A stretch of DNA of 64,000 nucleotides from positions 2,518,001-2,582,000 of the forward strand of contig NC_019903.1 in NCBI RefSeq assembly GCF_000243135.2. The letters run 5' to 3'. Shown here in pieces: positions 36,351-48,028 of the stretch (the first letter of the stretch is position 1; each line of letters opens with the position of its first letter). The notes below the pieces were generated by a model. The model had not been told where the DNA came from, ran no database searches, and saw only the letters and a program-made list of their open reading frames with translations. The DNA is from Desulfitobacterium dichloroeliminans LMG P-21439. GTDB taxonomy: Bacteria; Bacillota; Desulfitobacteriia; Desulfitobacteriales; Desulfitobacteriaceae. Made by a program: the position numbers and the translations under genes.

Positions 36351-38555
36351 TTATCCTTTGGCGCGAGACGGATTGCCACCGCGGTTGGATTGTATTCTCT
36401 TCTTAATTTCAACCAAAATCTGGCTGGCATTAAAGATTGAGGAGTAAGCTCCTGCTAAACAACCGATTAGCATAGCTAAAGCGAACCCTTGAGTCGACTC
36501 TCCGCCAAAAATCAGTAAAGCAAGGAGTGAAATAATGACGGTTAAAGCTGTCTTAATAGAACGTCCCATCATCTGCCAGATGGATTTATCCACCATATCC
36601 TCGTAGCTATCGTTGCGTTTCAGACGAGGTTCATTTTCTCTGATTCGGTCAAAAATAACCACGGTATCATTAATAGAATAACCGAAGATCGTCAAGATGG
36701 CGGCCACAAAGGTGGAGTCTACTTCCCATTGGAAGAGGGAGAATACCCCCACGGTGATTATGACGTCGTGCAGCAAGGCCAAAATTCCTGATACTGCATA
36801 AGCAAATTGGAAACGGAAAGCGATATAAATCAACATTAGGACCGCAGCGACAGCCAGGGATAAAAAGGCGTTATTGGTTAACTCTTCACCGATAGCTGGT
36901 CCGACAAGGTCTTCCTTTAGGGTTTCTTTATTAAAATCGCCAACATTCGTTTGCAGCGCCGAAAGCAGTTCATTGCGTTGGTTGTCTTCTAAGGCCGGTA
37001 TACGAATCAACGCAGTGGTATCATTATTGGAGAGTTGGACGATTCCTTCCAGACCTACTGAGCCCATAGCCTCAGTAACATCCTCTTGAGTAACCTGTTG
37101 ATTAAATTTCACATCCATCATGGTACCGCCTGTGAAATCCACGCCCAAATTCAACTTATTGATAAACAAGGAACCGATACTGATCGAAATCAAAATGAGC
37201 GAGATGGCAAACCATATATTACGCCGCTTAACTACATTAAAGTAGAAGGGTATGGAATTCTTGACTTCTTCATAGGTTGCCGCATGAGTGACAGGACCTG
37301 AGGCCTTAATCTTCGTCTCAGAATCATTCTTCTCAGGCTTGACACCAAACCAAGCCGTATTCATACGGGGATTCACACCCACGATCCAACGCAAAATCAT
37401 GCGGGTAAAGGTGATTGCCGTAAATAAGCTGGCAAAAATACCAATCGCCAGAGTAATGGCAAAGCCCTTGATGGAGCTTGTTCCTAGGAAAAATAGGGTA
37501 GCAGCTGCAAATAAGGTGGTGATGTTCGAGTCAAAGACTGTCAGGAAAGCACGACTGAAGCCTGCTTCCACTGCTGCACGCAAGGATTTTCCCAACTGAA
37601 GCTCTTCTTTGATTCTTTCATAAATGATAATGTTTAAATCCACTGTCATTCCTATGGAAAGAATCATCCCCGCGATTCCCGGTAAGGTGAGCACCGCTCC
37701 AAATCCTTTTAATGCCCAGAGCACAATCAGAGTGAAGACAACGAGCGAGATATTAGCCACCAATCCCGGCAAGCGGTATAAGACCAGCATAAATAGAATA
37801 ATAAAGCCAATAGCAACCATACCGGCATCAATGCTTTTATTGAGGGAATCCACCCCAAGAGTAGCTCCCACGGTGCGTTTCTCTTCAATCGTTAAACTCA
37901 CTGGCAACGCGCCGGAACGAAGTAAAACTGCATATCCCGCTGCTTCTTCTAGAGAGCTGTATCCAGTAATCTCAGCTTGTCCAGTCGTTATAGCACTTTC
38001 GACTCTGGGATTTTGCAAAAGCTGATCATCCAAGTAGATTCCAATCTGCTGACCGAGACTTCTTGTGGTTGCCTCGGCAAACTTTTTGGTCCCTTCTGGA
38101 GTGAAGGTAAGGTGAACTACATAACCCGTTTGACTCTGCCCGGCGCGGGCATCCTTCAAATCGGCTCCTTCAATCACAACATTACCCTGAGGGTCTTTGA
38201 ATGTCAGTTTAGCAGTGGTTTTCAAGGTTTCCACAGCTTTATCAGGATCTTGGACTCCAGCTAAGTCAACAATGATACGTTTCTTACCTAAATCAGCCTG
38301 TACGACTGGCTCGGAAAGACCCATCTCATTGACACGTTTTTCAATGATACTTTTGGCCTTGTCCATGTCCTCAGCAGTAATTTCTGCACCGTCCGGACCT
38401 GCTTCTGCTTGCAAGACGAGATGAACTCCCCCACGCAAGTCAAGTCCCAACGAAATCCCTTGTTCCGGATCTGTAAGGGGTTTGACTGAGAATACGACGG
38501 CGATGATGATCAGCAACATAGTTGCTGTTAGCTTCAGGATACTTCCCCTTTTCAT
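36351..38555 (-). CDS. secDF: Fused protein-export membrane protein SecDF
   Basis: 734 aa. The SecD half has GISLGLDLRGGVHLVLQ near residue 35, the periplasmic P1 region, then helices with SIGMTVDLNIIIYERI near 300. The SecF half (from ~430) has NLGVDFTGGTMMDV and TIFGYSINDTVVIFDRIREN. SecD and SecF are fused as in Bacillus. It uses the ion gradient to help SecYEG translocation. ATG 38555 with GGGAGG is chosen; the upstream frame to 38594 lacks support. YajC is encoded nearby. Confidence 0.95.
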   Translation of the reverse strand: MKRGSILKLTATMLLIIIAVVFSVKPLTDPEQGISLGLDLRGGVHLVLQAEAGPDGAEITAEDMDKAKSIIEKRVNEMGLSEPVVQADLGKKRIIVDLAGVQDPDKAVETLKTTAKLTFKDPQGNVVIEGADLKDARAGQSQTGYVVHLTFTPEGTKKFAEATTRSLGQQIGIYLDDQLLQNPRVESAITTGQAEITGYSSLEEAAGYAVLLRSGALPVSLTIEEKRTVGATLGVDSLNKSIDAGMVAIGFIILFMLVLYRLPGLVANISLVVFTLIVLWALKGFGAVLTLPGIAGMILSIGMTVDLNIIIYERIKEELQLGKSLRAAVEAGFSRAFLTVFDSNITTLFAAATLFFLGTSSIKGFAITLAIGIFASLFTAITFTRMILRWIVGVNPRMNTAWFGVKPEKNDSETKIKASGPVTHAATYEEVKNSIPFYFNVVKRRNIWFAISLILISISIGSLFINKLNLGVDFTGGTMMDVKFNQQVTQEDVTEAMGSVGLEGIVQLSNNDTTALIRIPALEDNQRNELLSALQTNVGDFNKETLKEDLVGPAIGEELTNNAFLSLAVAAVLMLIYIAFRFQFAYAVSGILALLHDVIITVGVFSLFQWEVDSTFVAAILTIFGYSINDTVVIFDRIRENEPRLKRNDSYEDMVDKSIWQMMGRSIKTALTVIISLLALLIFGGESTQGFALAMLIGCLAGAYSSIFNASQILVEIKKRIQSNRGGNPSRAKG

Positions 38556-38641
38556 TATTTTTCCTCCCTTAAAATTGTCCTGGGACTTGCCCATGCCAAA
38601 CTATATTATAGTCCTCGTTCCTTAATGGTGTCAATTAGTGG

Positions 38642-39379
38642 TTAATATAACCCCTTCTCTTGTAGAATCCTCATGCGGTAGCAATTCATGCCTACCTTTC
38701 CTAAATCCTCCAGCAATCCGTAATTAGCGATCAACCCGACCACAGCACCGATTCCCGGTAACATTTGGAGCATCTTCCTTAAATCAATCGCATCCCGATA
38801 TTCAACCTGGAATTGTTCCCAGTCGAATTTTTCCATAGCCTGGCTTTGGGGATAATCCTTCACAGTGTCTTCCCAATGGACTAGTTTATGGTAGACAAGG
38901 GGGCGCTTTTGTTGGCTGGAAAATGCTAGTTGGAAAACAAAGAGAATATATAAGCGCTCTTTATAGTCTTCAGTAGAATAACCATAGATATGAGCAAGCT
39001 CAAATAGGAATTTCAGCTTAATCGCAATTAAGGCCGGGAAATCGGCAATCCCCAATACAAATCCGCCAGCCCCTGTCCCGGCACCTTCAGCTGCAGCTAC
39101 CCGCTTATAGGTTTTAAGCACTTCTAAGGCCCGCAGATCCCTTACACTCAGATCCATGTTTTTTAGAGGTTTCCCTTTAGGAATATATTCAAGTCCAAAA
39201 AGAACTCCTCTAACCAACCTTTTAATGGTCCCAGTCAGGGCATCAAGAAATTTCTGAGGGTAAAGATTATTGATTTTGCCCTGAATTGCTTTTGATCCCT
39301 TCTCCAACAAACCAGGGGTTTTTAGCATTTTCTTTCGCCAATGCAACAATTCTTTGCGAATATGCTCTTCGTAAGTCAT
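38642..39379 (-). CDS. EcsC family protein
   Basis: 245 aa matching the EcsC family: YEEHIRKELLHWRKKML start, ...AEGAGTGAGGFVLGIADFPALIAIKLKFLFELAHIYGYS in the centre (~95-135), and LPGIGAVVGLIANYGLLEDLG near the end. EcsC accompanies the EcsAB ABC transporter in Bacillus, but no ecsAB is here. It is probably membrane-associated through Gly/Ala-rich helices. Role unknown. Confidence 0.85.
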   Translation of the reverse strand: MTYEEHIRKELLHWRKKMLKTPGLLEKGSKAIQGKINNLYPQKFLDALTGTIKRLVRGVLFGLEYIPKGKPLKNMDLSVRDLRALEVLKTYKRVAAAEGAGTGAGGFVLGIADFPALIAIKLKFLFELAHIYGYSTEDYKERLYILFVFQLAFSSQQKRPLVYHKLVHWEDTVKDYPQSQAMEKFDWEQFQVEYRDAIDLRKMLQMLPGIGAVVGLIANYGLLEDLGKVGMNCYRMRILQEKGLY

Positions 39380-39437
39380 AGTACCCCCCCTTGTTCATGG
39401 GTAATTATCACCCAGAAGTGTTGGCTTTTCCCAATGA

Positions 39438-39469
39438 AATAAGCAAGTAGATTCTTCCACTTGCTTATT
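39438..39469 (-). terminator. Hairpin between yajC and ecsC
   Basis: AATAAGCAAGT pairs with ACTTGCTTATT around a 10-nt loop, followed by TCATTGGG; a probable but not U-rich terminator. Confidence 0.55.
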
Positions 39470-39520
39470 CTAGCTTACCTATTGTACCCGAGATTGGCTG
39501 CAGCATTCTAAGCATACTGC

Positions 39521-39892
39521 TTACTCAGCAGAGTCCTCTTGGGTTTCGCTTTCCTCATCATTATCTACTTCTTTTGTCTTCTCGTTATCCTTTTTGCCAA
39601 AGAACTTTCTCTTTTCAACAGTGATTTCGCGATTCAATATCGTACCGACACCGGATTTGTTTAATTCGATCTCTACTTTATCGGCGATAAGAACTATAAC
39701 GGAGTCTTCTTTAACTTTTTTGATTTTACCATGTATCCCACCAGCGGTAATAATCTTATCGTTGACTTTAAGGCTAGTGAGCATTGCTTGTCTTTGTTTT
39801 TGCTGCTTCTGCTGTGGTCTGATCATAAAGAAATACATAATTGCAAAGAAAACAGCCATGTAAAGAAGAAGAGTCGTTGTACCTGAATCCAT
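39521..39892 (-). CDS. yajC: Preprotein translocase subunit YajC
   Basis: 123 aa with one N-terminal membrane helix (TTLLLYMAVFFAIMYFFMIRPQQKQQKQR), the KVNDKIITAGGIHGKIKKV core and a long, acidic Lys/Glu/Asp tail. It associates with SecDF. It is in the order queA-tgt-yajC with secDF downstream. Confidence 0.93.
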   Translation of the reverse strand: MDSGTTTLLLYMAVFFAIMYFFMIRPQQKQQKQRQAMLTSLKVNDKIITAGGIHGKIKKVKEDSVIVLIADKVEIELNKSGVGTILNREITVEKRKFFGKKDNEKTKEVDNDEESETQEDSAE

Positions 39893-39978
39893 AGATTGGT
39901 TAGCCCCCTTTAGTTTTGTCTAATTTACCTTAGTATAATTCCCTACGGCAACGAAGAAATCCTGCTTATTGCCTCGAT

Positions 39979-41103
<1,125 letters not shown>

Positions 41104-41115
41104 TCACTTCCTTTT

Positions 41116-42141
41116 TTACAAAATAAGCATGGCGTCGCCAAAGCTATAAAAGCGATAGCGTTCTTGGACCGCCAGATGATAAGCATCAAGAATTCGTTCT
41201 CTACCGGCTAAGGCACTTACCAGCATAATTAAGGTTGACTTGGGGAAATGGAAGTTGGTAATTAACCCATCAAGGACTTTAAAGGTATAACCTGGATAGA
41301 TAAAAATATCTGTCCAACCTTCTTGGGCGGTAATCAGTCCGTTTTCTTTAGCCACTGATTCTAGAGTCCGAGCGGCTGTCGTACCAACAGCGATGACTCT
41401 GCGCCCCTGAGCCTTAGCTTGATTGATCTGTTCGGCGGCTACCCCAGATACTCGGTAGTATTCCGAATGCATCTCATGTTCTTCTAGGACATCTGCTTTA
41501 ACCGGGCGAAAGGTTCCAAGCCCTACGTGGAGCAGGATCTCGACAATTTCTACTCCTTTAGCCCGCAACTGCTCTATCAGCTCCGGAGTGAAATGCAGGC
41601 CCGCTGTGGGGGCAGCGGCCGAGCCACTTTCCTTGGCATACACTGTTTGGTAGCGATCTTTATCTTCCAGTTGTTCCGTAATATAAGGGGGCAAGGGCAT
41701 ATTCCCTAATGCGTCCAAAACCGCTTCAAAAACTCCTTCATAACTGAACTGCATGACTCGATTTCCATCAGGCAAAATCTCCAAGAGTTTTCCCCGCAGG
41801 AGCCCATTGCCAAAAACAACGGTCTGTCCCATTTTCAAGCGTTTGCCCGGCTTAATAAGCGTCTCCCAGATATCCTTCTCACGACGCGTAAGTAGCAGAC
41901 ATTCTATTTTAGCCTGGGTATCCTCTTTTTCACCAATCAATCGAGCAGGAATGACCTTAGTATTGTTGACCACAAGGACATCTCCCGCTCGAAGCAAGTC
42001 TGGCAGATCATGAAACACCAGATGATCAATACCTCCACTAGAACGGTTTACCCTCATCAACCGGGAAGCATCTCGAGGCTCCAACGGGTGCTGGGCAATG
42101 AGTTCTTCAGGAAGATCGAAATCAAAATCGTCTACTTTCAA
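41116..42141 (-). CDS. queA: S-adenosylmethionine:tRNA ribosyltransferase-isomerase QueA
   Basis: 341 aa with [25 protein letters not shown] at the N-terminus, [27 protein letters not shown] and the C-terminal [21 protein letters not shown]. It converts preQ1-tRNA to epoxyqueuosine-tRNA, the step after Tgt encoded next to it. Confidence 0.97.
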   Translation of the reverse strand: MKVDDFDFDLPEELIAQHPLEPRDASRLMRVNRSSGGIDHLVFHDLPDLLRAGDVLVVNNTKVIPARLIGEKEDTQAKIECLLLTRREKDIWETLIKPGKRLKMGQTVVFGNGLLRGKLLEILPDGNRVMQFSYEGVFEAVLDALGNMPLPPYITEQLEDKDRYQTVYAKESGSAAAPTAGLHFTPELIEQLRAKGVEIVEILLHVGLGTFRPVKADVLEEHEMHSEYYRVSGVAAEQINQAKAQGRRVIAVGTTAARTLESVAKENGLITAQEGWTDIFIYPGYTFKVLDGLITNFHFPKSTLIMLVSALAGRERILDAYHLAVQERYRFYSFGDAMLIL

Positions 42142-42208
42142 AATGATTCTCCTTTTATGTAAAAGATCGGTAGCCTAATATCCCTATCCTAAAGCTAATA
42201 TCCCTCGC

Positions 42209-43597
42209 CTAAAGATAGAACTTTATTAAATCCGTTTGTTGGTAATAAAAATCGAGGATTTCGCGGTAGGTGTAGCCTCGCTGGGCCATGTGATATGCAC
42301 CCCATTGGGACATGCCGACCCCATGACCCCAACCCCGACCATTAAAGATAAAGACATCATAAGTCGCAGGAAAGTCCCGAATTCCTTGGGAAGAGCTTAA
42401 AATGCGACTTAAGCGAGGTCCGGAATATCTCGTCTTAATTTTTTGAGAATCTATGGTGGCATTCAAAGGGATGGGCATTCCCTTTACCCTTTGGTCAAGA
42501 GAGAATACCGCTTCATGGTTAGGGATACGTTGCGCACTAAACATGTTGCCGAGAAAGGCTTGCGACGTAATCGGTTGTCCATAAGGATAAAACTTTTGGA
42601 CCAAAGCCCTGCCACTAACACTGACTAGTTTACCATATATGTCCTGCATACTTACTTTTTTTATCCTACCTGAGGGGAGTTTGTCAAGCTCAATCTTTGC
42701 AATCGGGCCTAATTCAAAGGCCTTTCCTAAAACATCTGCTCCAACGATAAATCTCCAGCGATCGGCAGGACCGCCGATTCCTGCCGAAAAAGGATCTGGC
42801 TGCGAAGCAAAATGAGGGTCTGGATTGTTCCAAACATTTTCAGCCAACTCCATATAGCCGCCATTATGAGAAGAGTAAAGGGCATCAATAGCTTGGTAAG
42901 TGATGGAGTCCACCAGGATTTCACCCCGTGTACTCTCAACCGCTCGACCGGCACTCCCCTCTACATTCCTTCCCAAATACGCCTGATCATAATCGGGTGA
43001 ATCGGTGATACGAGTAGTATTTTGAGTTTTTCTCACCATATAAGTTCTGGCGGCAACAGCTTGAGCCTTGAGAGCCTCTAAACCATCCCCTGCCCAGGAA
43101 TTGCTCATCTCAATCGGTACTACCCCTTTGAGATAATCTTCTTGGTCGACGCGGTTGATTAATTTACAGTTGCCGTCTTCCCAGCGGAGACTCAAGCTGC
43201 CCCGGTAACTTACTCGTTGACCGTCTGGAGTTTGGACCAAAAAGCTTCCATATTCTCCTTGCCGCATGAGCTTAATTTCTTTTCCGTTCCAAATCATAAA
43301 CGCGTCATAATTCTTTTTGAAGGCAGGCGACCATCCCCCCCAAGTGAGTTCGAGGGAAGATCCTGCCGGAAAGGCTGTTGAGGTACTGGCATCCTTATTG
43401 ACTTCTTTGAGCAGATAATTTCCTTGCTCGATTTGAATCTTAACCCACCCTGCGCCCTTAAACTTCCAAACCAACTCAACTTCTATCTCTTTAGCTTGAC
43501 AGGGTGACACCTGAATCATTAGGGTAGCTATGAAAAAAAAAGCAAAAACCAGACCACGAAAAGGCCATCTGCTTGAGAAAGGTAGCAAATCAACCAC
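42209..43597 (-). CDS. SpoIID/LytB-domain protein
   Basis: 462 aa with an N-terminal signal or anchor (~14-33). The SpoIID domain (~150-460) contains DQEDYLKGVVPIEMSNSW, EALKAQAVAARTYMV, SSHNGGYMELAENVW and FNGRGWGHGVGMSQWGAYHMA. Relatives are lytic transglycosylases or amidase modifiers of the forespore septal wall. Its place between ruvB and queA is conserved in Clostridia, so it is a paralogue rather than the canonical spoIID gene. The start is a GTG. Confidence 0.88.
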   Translation of the reverse strand: MVDLLPFSSRWPFRGLVFAFFFIATLMIQVSPCQAKEIEVELVWKFKGAGWVKIQIEQGNYLLKEVNKDASTSTAFPAGSSLELTWGGWSPAFKKNYDAFMIWNGKEIKLMRQGEYGSFLVQTPDGQRVSYRGSLSLRWEDGNCKLINRVDQEDYLKGVVPIEMSNSWAGDGLEALKAQAVAARTYMVRKTQNTTRITDSPDYDQAYLGRNVEGSAGRAVESTRGEILVDSITYQAIDALYSSHNGGYMELAENVWNNPDPHFASQPDPFSAGIGGPADRWRFIVGADVLGKAFELGPIAKIELDKLPSGRIKKVSMQDIYGKLVSVSGRALVQKFYPYGQPITSQAFLGNMFSAQRIPNHEAVFSLDQRVKGMPIPLNATIDSQKIKTRYSGPRLSRILSSSQGIRDFPATYDVFIFNGRGWGHGVGMSQWGAYHMAQRGYTYREILDFYYQQTDLIKFYL

Positions 43598-43638
43598 CCC
43601 ACTTCTCTTTTCCTCAGATTGCCCGTTTGCGGTTTTAT

Positions 43639-44682
43639 CTATTCCTCGTCTTCGAACAAACTGTCCTCAGGTAAGTTATCCTTGGGCACTGTTGTTAGCG
43701 GAATATTGAGATGCTGGTATGCGCGAACTGTTGCCACTCTGCCGCGAGGTGTTCTCTGCAAAAATCCCTGTTGAAGGAGGTAGGGTTCCACCACATCCTC
43801 GATGGTTTCGGATTCTTCACCGATGGTCGCGGAAAGGGTCTCCAAACCGACGGGTCCACCGGAAAACATCTGAATAATGGTGAGAAGGCACTTTTGGTCA
43901 ATTCGATCCAATCCAGCCGGGTCAACTTCAAGACGATCTAATGATTTACTTGCCAATTCTTGACTGACAAGTCCGTCTTCCCAGACTTGGGCATAATCTC
44001 GCACTCGCTTTAAGAGGCGATTGGCAATTCGTGGAGTCCCACGAGATCTCCTGGCTATTTCCGTCGCTCCTTCAAGCGTTATGTTTAGGCTTAATATCCC
44101 TGCCGCCCGAGAAATAATCTTGATTAAATCGTCAACCTCGTAGAACTCCAATCGGCTGATGACCCCAAAGCGATCTCTTAAGGGTGAGGCCAACTGCCCG
44201 GCCCGGGTGGTTGCCCCAACCAGAGTAAAGGGTGATAAAGATAAACGAATGGAACGGGCGCTAGGGCCTTTGCCAATCATGATATCCAAGCACCCATCCT
44301 CCATGGCAGAATAGAGTATTTCTTCAGTGGTCCGGCTGAGCCGATGAATTTCATCAATAAAGAGGACATCACGCGGCTCCAAAGAGGTCAGAATAGCCGC
44401 CAAATCCCCGGGTCGTTCGATTGCCGGCCCCGAGGTAGTTCGGATATTAACCTCCATCTCCGTGGCGATGATATTAGCCAACGTAGTTTTTCCCAAGCCG
44501 GGAGGGCCATAGAGGAGCACATGGTCGAGAGCCTCTCCTCTAGCTAAAGCTGCCTGAATAAAAATATGTAGATTTTCCTTAACTTTCGTCTGGCCTATAT
44601 AATCCGCCAGCCGGTGGGGTCGAAGGACTTCACCTTCCTGATCACCCGGAAGCTGCTGGGGTGCTATCATCCGTTCTTCCAT
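43639..44682 (-). CDS. ruvB: Holliday junction branch-migration helicase RuvB
   Basis: 347 aa AAA+ motor: Walker [13 protein letters not shown] near 60-70, Walker [11 protein letters not shown] near 110, sensor 1 VGATTRAG near 160, Arg finger SPLRDRFG near 173, and the C-terminal winged helix ending [11 protein letters not shown]. It drives branch migration with RuvA, encoded immediately upstream. Confidence 0.97.
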   Translation of the reverse strand: MEERMIAPQQLPGDQEGEVLRPHRLADYIGQTKVKENLHIFIQAALARGEALDHVLLYGPPGLGKTTLANIIATEMEVNIRTTSGPAIERPGDLAAILTSLEPRDVLFIDEIHRLSRTTEEILYSAMEDGCLDIMIGKGPSARSIRLSLSPFTLVGATTRAGQLASPLRDRFGVISRLEFYEVDDLIKIISRAAGILSLNITLEGATEIARRSRGTPRIANRLLKRVRDYAQVWEDGLVSQELASKSLDRLEVDPAGLDRIDQKCLLTIIQMFSGGPVGLETLSATIGEESETIEDVVEPYLLQQGFLQRTPRGRVATVRAYQHLNIPLTTVPKDNLPEDSLFEDEE

Positions 44683-44703
44683 AGTCTTTTTTCTCCTCTG
44701 TGA

Positions 44704-45315
44704 TTATGCTGGCTTGATTGCCGCTAGGGAGCGAAGAGCCAGACGCACTTGCTCCTCGGTACTCATCCCCTGTTCAGTAGCGGGAAGGGATTGGAGAGCC
44801 TTCTTCGCTTCCTCTTGGCTGAATCCGAGAGCGAGCAACGTCTCCATTGCCTCCGATCCACTAGCTAATAAAGGCATAGATACTGAAGAATCTTCCCCAT
44901 CTACCGAAATCACTCTATCTTTAAATTTCTCCTTCAGCTCAAGAATCAATCGCTGAGCAGTCTTTTTCCCTATACCAGGGACCTTCGTCAAGAGGGTAAC
45001 ATTTTCGCTAGCAATAGCACTTTCTGTCTGTCCCGTACCCAAGGTTGACAAGATAGCTAAAGCTGCCTTGGGTCCAATGCCTGATACAGTGAGGAGCATC
45101 AAAAAAATTTCTTTCTCTGTGATTGAAGAAAAACCATAGAGCGCCAGTTCATCCTCTCGTAGAATCACATGAGTATAGATGGTGACTTCTTGGCCGGGAT
45201 GTACCTTGGTTAATAATCCATACGGGGTAGCGATCAAATATCCTACGCCCTGCACATCGACAATCAGTTTATCGGTTTGAATCTCCCAAACCTTCCCCCT
45301 CAGCATTCCAATCAA
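44704..45315 (-). CDS. ruvA: Holliday junction-binding protein RuvA
   Basis: 203 aa: the OB fold ([26 protein letters not shown]), two helix-hairpin-helix motifs ([16 protein letters not shown] and [22 protein letters not shown]) and the RuvB-binding domain III ([24 protein letters not shown]). It overlaps ruvC by 4 nt. Confidence 0.97.
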   Translation of the reverse strand: MIGMLRGKVWEIQTDKLIVDVQGVGYLIATPYGLLTKVHPGQEVTIYTHVILREDELALYGFSSITEKEIFLMLLTVSGIGPKAALAILSTLGTGQTESAIASENVTLLTKVPGIGKKTAQRLILELKEKFKDRVISVDGEDSSVSMPLLASGSEAMETLLALGFSQEEAKKALQSLPATEQGMSTEEQVRLALRSLAAIKPA

Positions 45316-45809
45316 AGAGATCCCCCCATTCTATTGAGCAAATTCACACTATGGGCATGACAGATAGCGATGGCTAAAGCATCTGCCGTATCATCGGGCT
45401 TCGGTATCTCCGGTAGGCCGAGCAGGGCTTTGACCATCTGTTGTATCTGTTGTTTATCCGCTCTTCCGTAACCGGTTACGGATTGCTTAACCTGTAAGGG
45501 CGTGTATTCAGACACCGGAATCCCCGCTTGGGCAGCAGCTAGTAAAATGACTCCCCTAGCCTGTCCGACAGAGATAGCAGTAGTGGTGTTACGATTAAAA
45601 AAAAGTTCCTCAACAGCCACAAAGTTAGGCTGGTGGTTCTTGATGCAGGCTGCAATATCATTATAGAGCATTAGCAACCGCTCAGTCATGGGTGTATGAG
45701 CTGGAGTACGCCAACAGCCATAATCTACAGCAAGCAAACGGCTACCCTTCTTTTCAATCAATCCATACCCCATAATTGCAGTTCCTGGGTCAATTCCGAG
45801 TATTAGCAT
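45312..45809 (-). CDS. ruvC: Holliday junction resolvase RuvC
   Basis: 165 aa with catalytic acids in [13 protein letters not shown] (D7), VAVEELFF (E67) and [12 protein letters not shown] (D near 140/143). It cuts junctions symmetrically. Gram-positive lineages of the Clostridia keep RuvC, whereas Bacillus uses RecU. It is the first gene of ruvCAB. Confidence 0.96.
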   Translation of the reverse strand: MLILGIDPGTAIMGYGLIEKKGSRLLAVDYGCWRTPAHTPMTERLLMLYNDIAACIKNHQPNFVAVEELFFNRNTTTAISVGQARGVILLAAAQAGIPVSEYTPLQVKQSVTGYGRADKQQIQQMVKALLGLPEIPKPDDTADALAIAICHAHSVNLLNRMGGSL

Positions 45810-45864
45810 AAACGACTTCCTTTCTATCCATTAAGGATTCGACAGGAAGTTGATTGATTCCTTG

Positions 45865-46860
45865 TTAGACAACATAGAGAATCGGAATGCCTCCTAATTT
45901 CTTGGTCAATTCCGCTCGTAAAAATTCTTCCCCACTTATACGAACATGCTCCTTGTACCAATACTTTCCTCGGCCTCTCCCGGTCATTAAAGGCTGATTA
46001 TAGAGATTCACTGCTTTAGGAAAAGCCTCCCGATTAATGGCACGGTGAATAAAGCTATAGGTCATAAAAATGATCTCGATAAATAGCTGCTTCTTTGCCT
46101 TGGATGAGAGCTCCTCGGCAAGTTGCTCAATCAGCTGTGCATAAAGTTCCTGCCAATTATCCAGCAGCACCACAGGTGCAATGAGGATACCGACTCTAAA
46201 TCCTGCTTCAGCCATTTGGTTAAGTGACCTAAGCCTCGCCTTTAATGAGGACGTTCCGAACTCTACTTTTTGAATAATTTCTTCAGGATTAACACTCATC
46301 CGAAAAATTATTCTACCCCGGTGGTTTAACGGTAAGAGCGGTTCTACATGATCAAATTTCGTAGGGAAGGTGAGATATCCTCTTTCATTCTTACTGAAAT
46401 TTTCTATAGTCCACTCTAGGTTCCCTGTAATGATATTTTCCAAAATAAGATCGCTGTTACTACCGATTTCAAAAACTAATTCTTTCTCTGATTTATTTGC
46501 CGTCTTAATCAACCTGTCCATCATTTGCTCACGATTCACAAATAACCGAAGGTATGAACATTTATTATAATTGCACACTAAGTAACAATAGAGACACATA
46601 GCACTGCAGCCTGAGGATGTATAAGGGACGAGGAAGTCCGAGACTTTGTGATTAGGAGTATATTTTAGAGATTTTCTTACACCAAGAATTAGGAGTCGTT
46701 TCATACGTGGAAATTCCTGGTTGGGATTTTTGCGCAAAGCTTCTATATTGTTATGGCTCTCAATCGGTTCCCAAGGAACAGTCGCAAAGTGTTCTTTGAG
46801 CTGTAATCCTAATGTGTAGTCTAATACTGCAGGCTCATAATAGATTTTTTCTGGTTGCAA
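45865..46860 (-). CDS. splB: Spore photoproduct lyase family radical SAM protein
   Basis: 331 aa. The radical SAM cluster motif SGCSAMCLYCYL (C-x3-C-x2-C) is near residue 88-97, followed by CNYNKCSYLRLFVN, which should include the H-donor Cys region. GSNSDLILEN and MSVNPEEIIQK follow. It repairs the spore thymine dimer during germination. TTG 46860 with AAAGGAG 8 nt upstream gives a start that aligns with known SPL (QPEKIYYEPAVLDYTLG); the frame to 46905 adds an unlikely extension. Confidence 0.9.
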   Translation of the reverse strand: MQPEKIYYEPAVLDYTLGLQLKEHFATVPWEPIESHNNIEALRKNPNQEFPRMKRLLILGVRKSLKYTPNHKVSDFLVPYTSSGCSAMCLYCYLVCNYNKCSYLRLFVNREQMMDRLIKTANKSEKELVFEIGSNSDLILENIITGNLEWTIENFSKNERGYLTFPTKFDHVEPLLPLNHRGRIIFRMSVNPEEIIQKVEFGTSSLKARLRSLNQMAEAGFRVGILIAPVVLLDNWQELYAQLIEQLAEELSSKAKKQLFIEIIFMTYSFIHRAINREAFPKAVNLYNQPLMTGRGRGKYWYKEHVRISGEEFLRAELTKKLGGIPILYVV

Positions 46861-46974
46861 GGAATCATCTCCTTTTACTTTGTCTAAAGACTTCGTTAAT
46901 GACAACCTTTCCAGAAACCTTCTTTAGCATGTCCCTATTGGCTAGAGGATGTTCAGGGGAAGTTTGGAAAAAAC

Positions 46975-47013
46975 AAAGAGTCCTATGCTGAACTTGACAG
47001 CATAGAACTCTTC
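46975..47013 (-). terminator. Terminator after yebC
   Basis: AAGAGTTCTATGCTG pairs with CAGCATAGGACTCTT on the minus strand, followed by TGTTTTTTCC. Confidence 0.8.
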
Positions 47014-47046
47014 TATAAAAAACTAAAATTACCCACAACCACCAAA

Positions 47047-47805
47047 TCAGTCCAAATCCTCTTCATTGATCGAGTCAGCTAATTCAAAATTTGCGTATAC
47101 TCCCTGGGAATCGTCATGATCCTCTAGGAGCTCCATCATACGAAAGAGCTTTTTAGCTTGATCCACATCGGTGATTTCAATAGAATTTTGCGGAACTTGG
47201 TTCTTTATTGCTTCCTCGATGGCTATTCCCTGGTCAATCAGAGCCTGCCGAACCGCTTCAATATCGCCTGGAGCTGTATAAACGATAAAGCTTTCCTCAT
47301 CTTGCTGCAGGTCCTCAGCACCCGCTTCAAGGGCAATCAGCATAAGTTCATCTTCATCAAATGGTAAATCCTCTTTAAGAATCGTCAACTGACCTTTTTC
47401 ATCGAACATCCAATTGACACTGCCTGTCTCACCGAGGTTTCCCCCATGCTTGGAGAATATATGGCGCACTTCACCGGCAGTCCGGTTCCGATTATCGGTC
47501 ATGATATCCACCATGATCGCCACTCCGCCTGGGCCATAGCCTTCATAGCGAAGTTCTTCATAACTTTCTCCTTCGGCACCGCCTGCTCCTTTTTGAATAG
47601 CCCTTTGGATATTGTCATTGGGCATATTCGCTACCTTGGCATTATCAATGGCAATTTTTAAACGGAAGTTATTATTAGGGTCTCCACCGCCTGACCTTGC
47701 AGCCACAATAAGTTCCCGGCCCAGCTTGGTGAAAACTTTCCCCTTTTGTGCATCAGCTTTTGCCTTTTTATGTTTAATATTCGCCCACTTAGAATGTCCA
47801 GACAC
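47047..47805 (-). CDS. yebC: YebC/PmpR family transcriptional/translation regulator
   Basis: 252 aa: [22 protein letters not shown] at the start, [16 protein letters not shown] near 80-100, [27 protein letters not shown] near 107-135. Members bind DNA or assist translation of proline-rich sequences. GTG 47805 with AAAGGAGG is the family start; the 30-codon upstream extension is spurious. Confidence 0.95.
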   Translation of the reverse strand: MSGHSKWANIKHKKAKADAQKGKVFTKLGRELIVAARSGGGDPNNNFRLKIAIDNAKVANMPNDNIQRAIQKGAGGAEGESYEELRYEGYGPGGVAIMVDIMTDNRNRTAGEVRHIFSKHGGNLGETGSVNWMFDEKGQLTILKEDLPFDEDELMLIALEAGAEDLQQDEESFIVYTAPGDIEAVRQALIDQGIAIEEAIKNQVPQNSIEITDVDQAKKLFRMMELLEDHDDSQGVYANFELADSINEEDLD

Positions 47806-48028
47806 AGTGACTCCTCCTTTGCTTAGTCCATCGTTAATTGTACCATAGAGATTTTTAGCCTGTAAAGCAGTTGATGTCGCCAATGACACGCCCATGGGTC
47901 ACAATTTTTCCGGGGTAGTAATTTAAGAATGAAAATCCATCGTGCAAATCATACTAAGACAAAGGAAACTTGCTCCTCTGAAGATCGACTTATCCACAGT
48001 AGGAAGAAAGTAGAAAGGAGGTTTGATT

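Noticed and set aside
47806-48028. Search for an FNR or NarL-type site before the nrf remnant
   Set aside because: No convincing TTGAT-N4-ATCAA or other known half-sites; only the ribosome binding site at 48014-48021 stands out.
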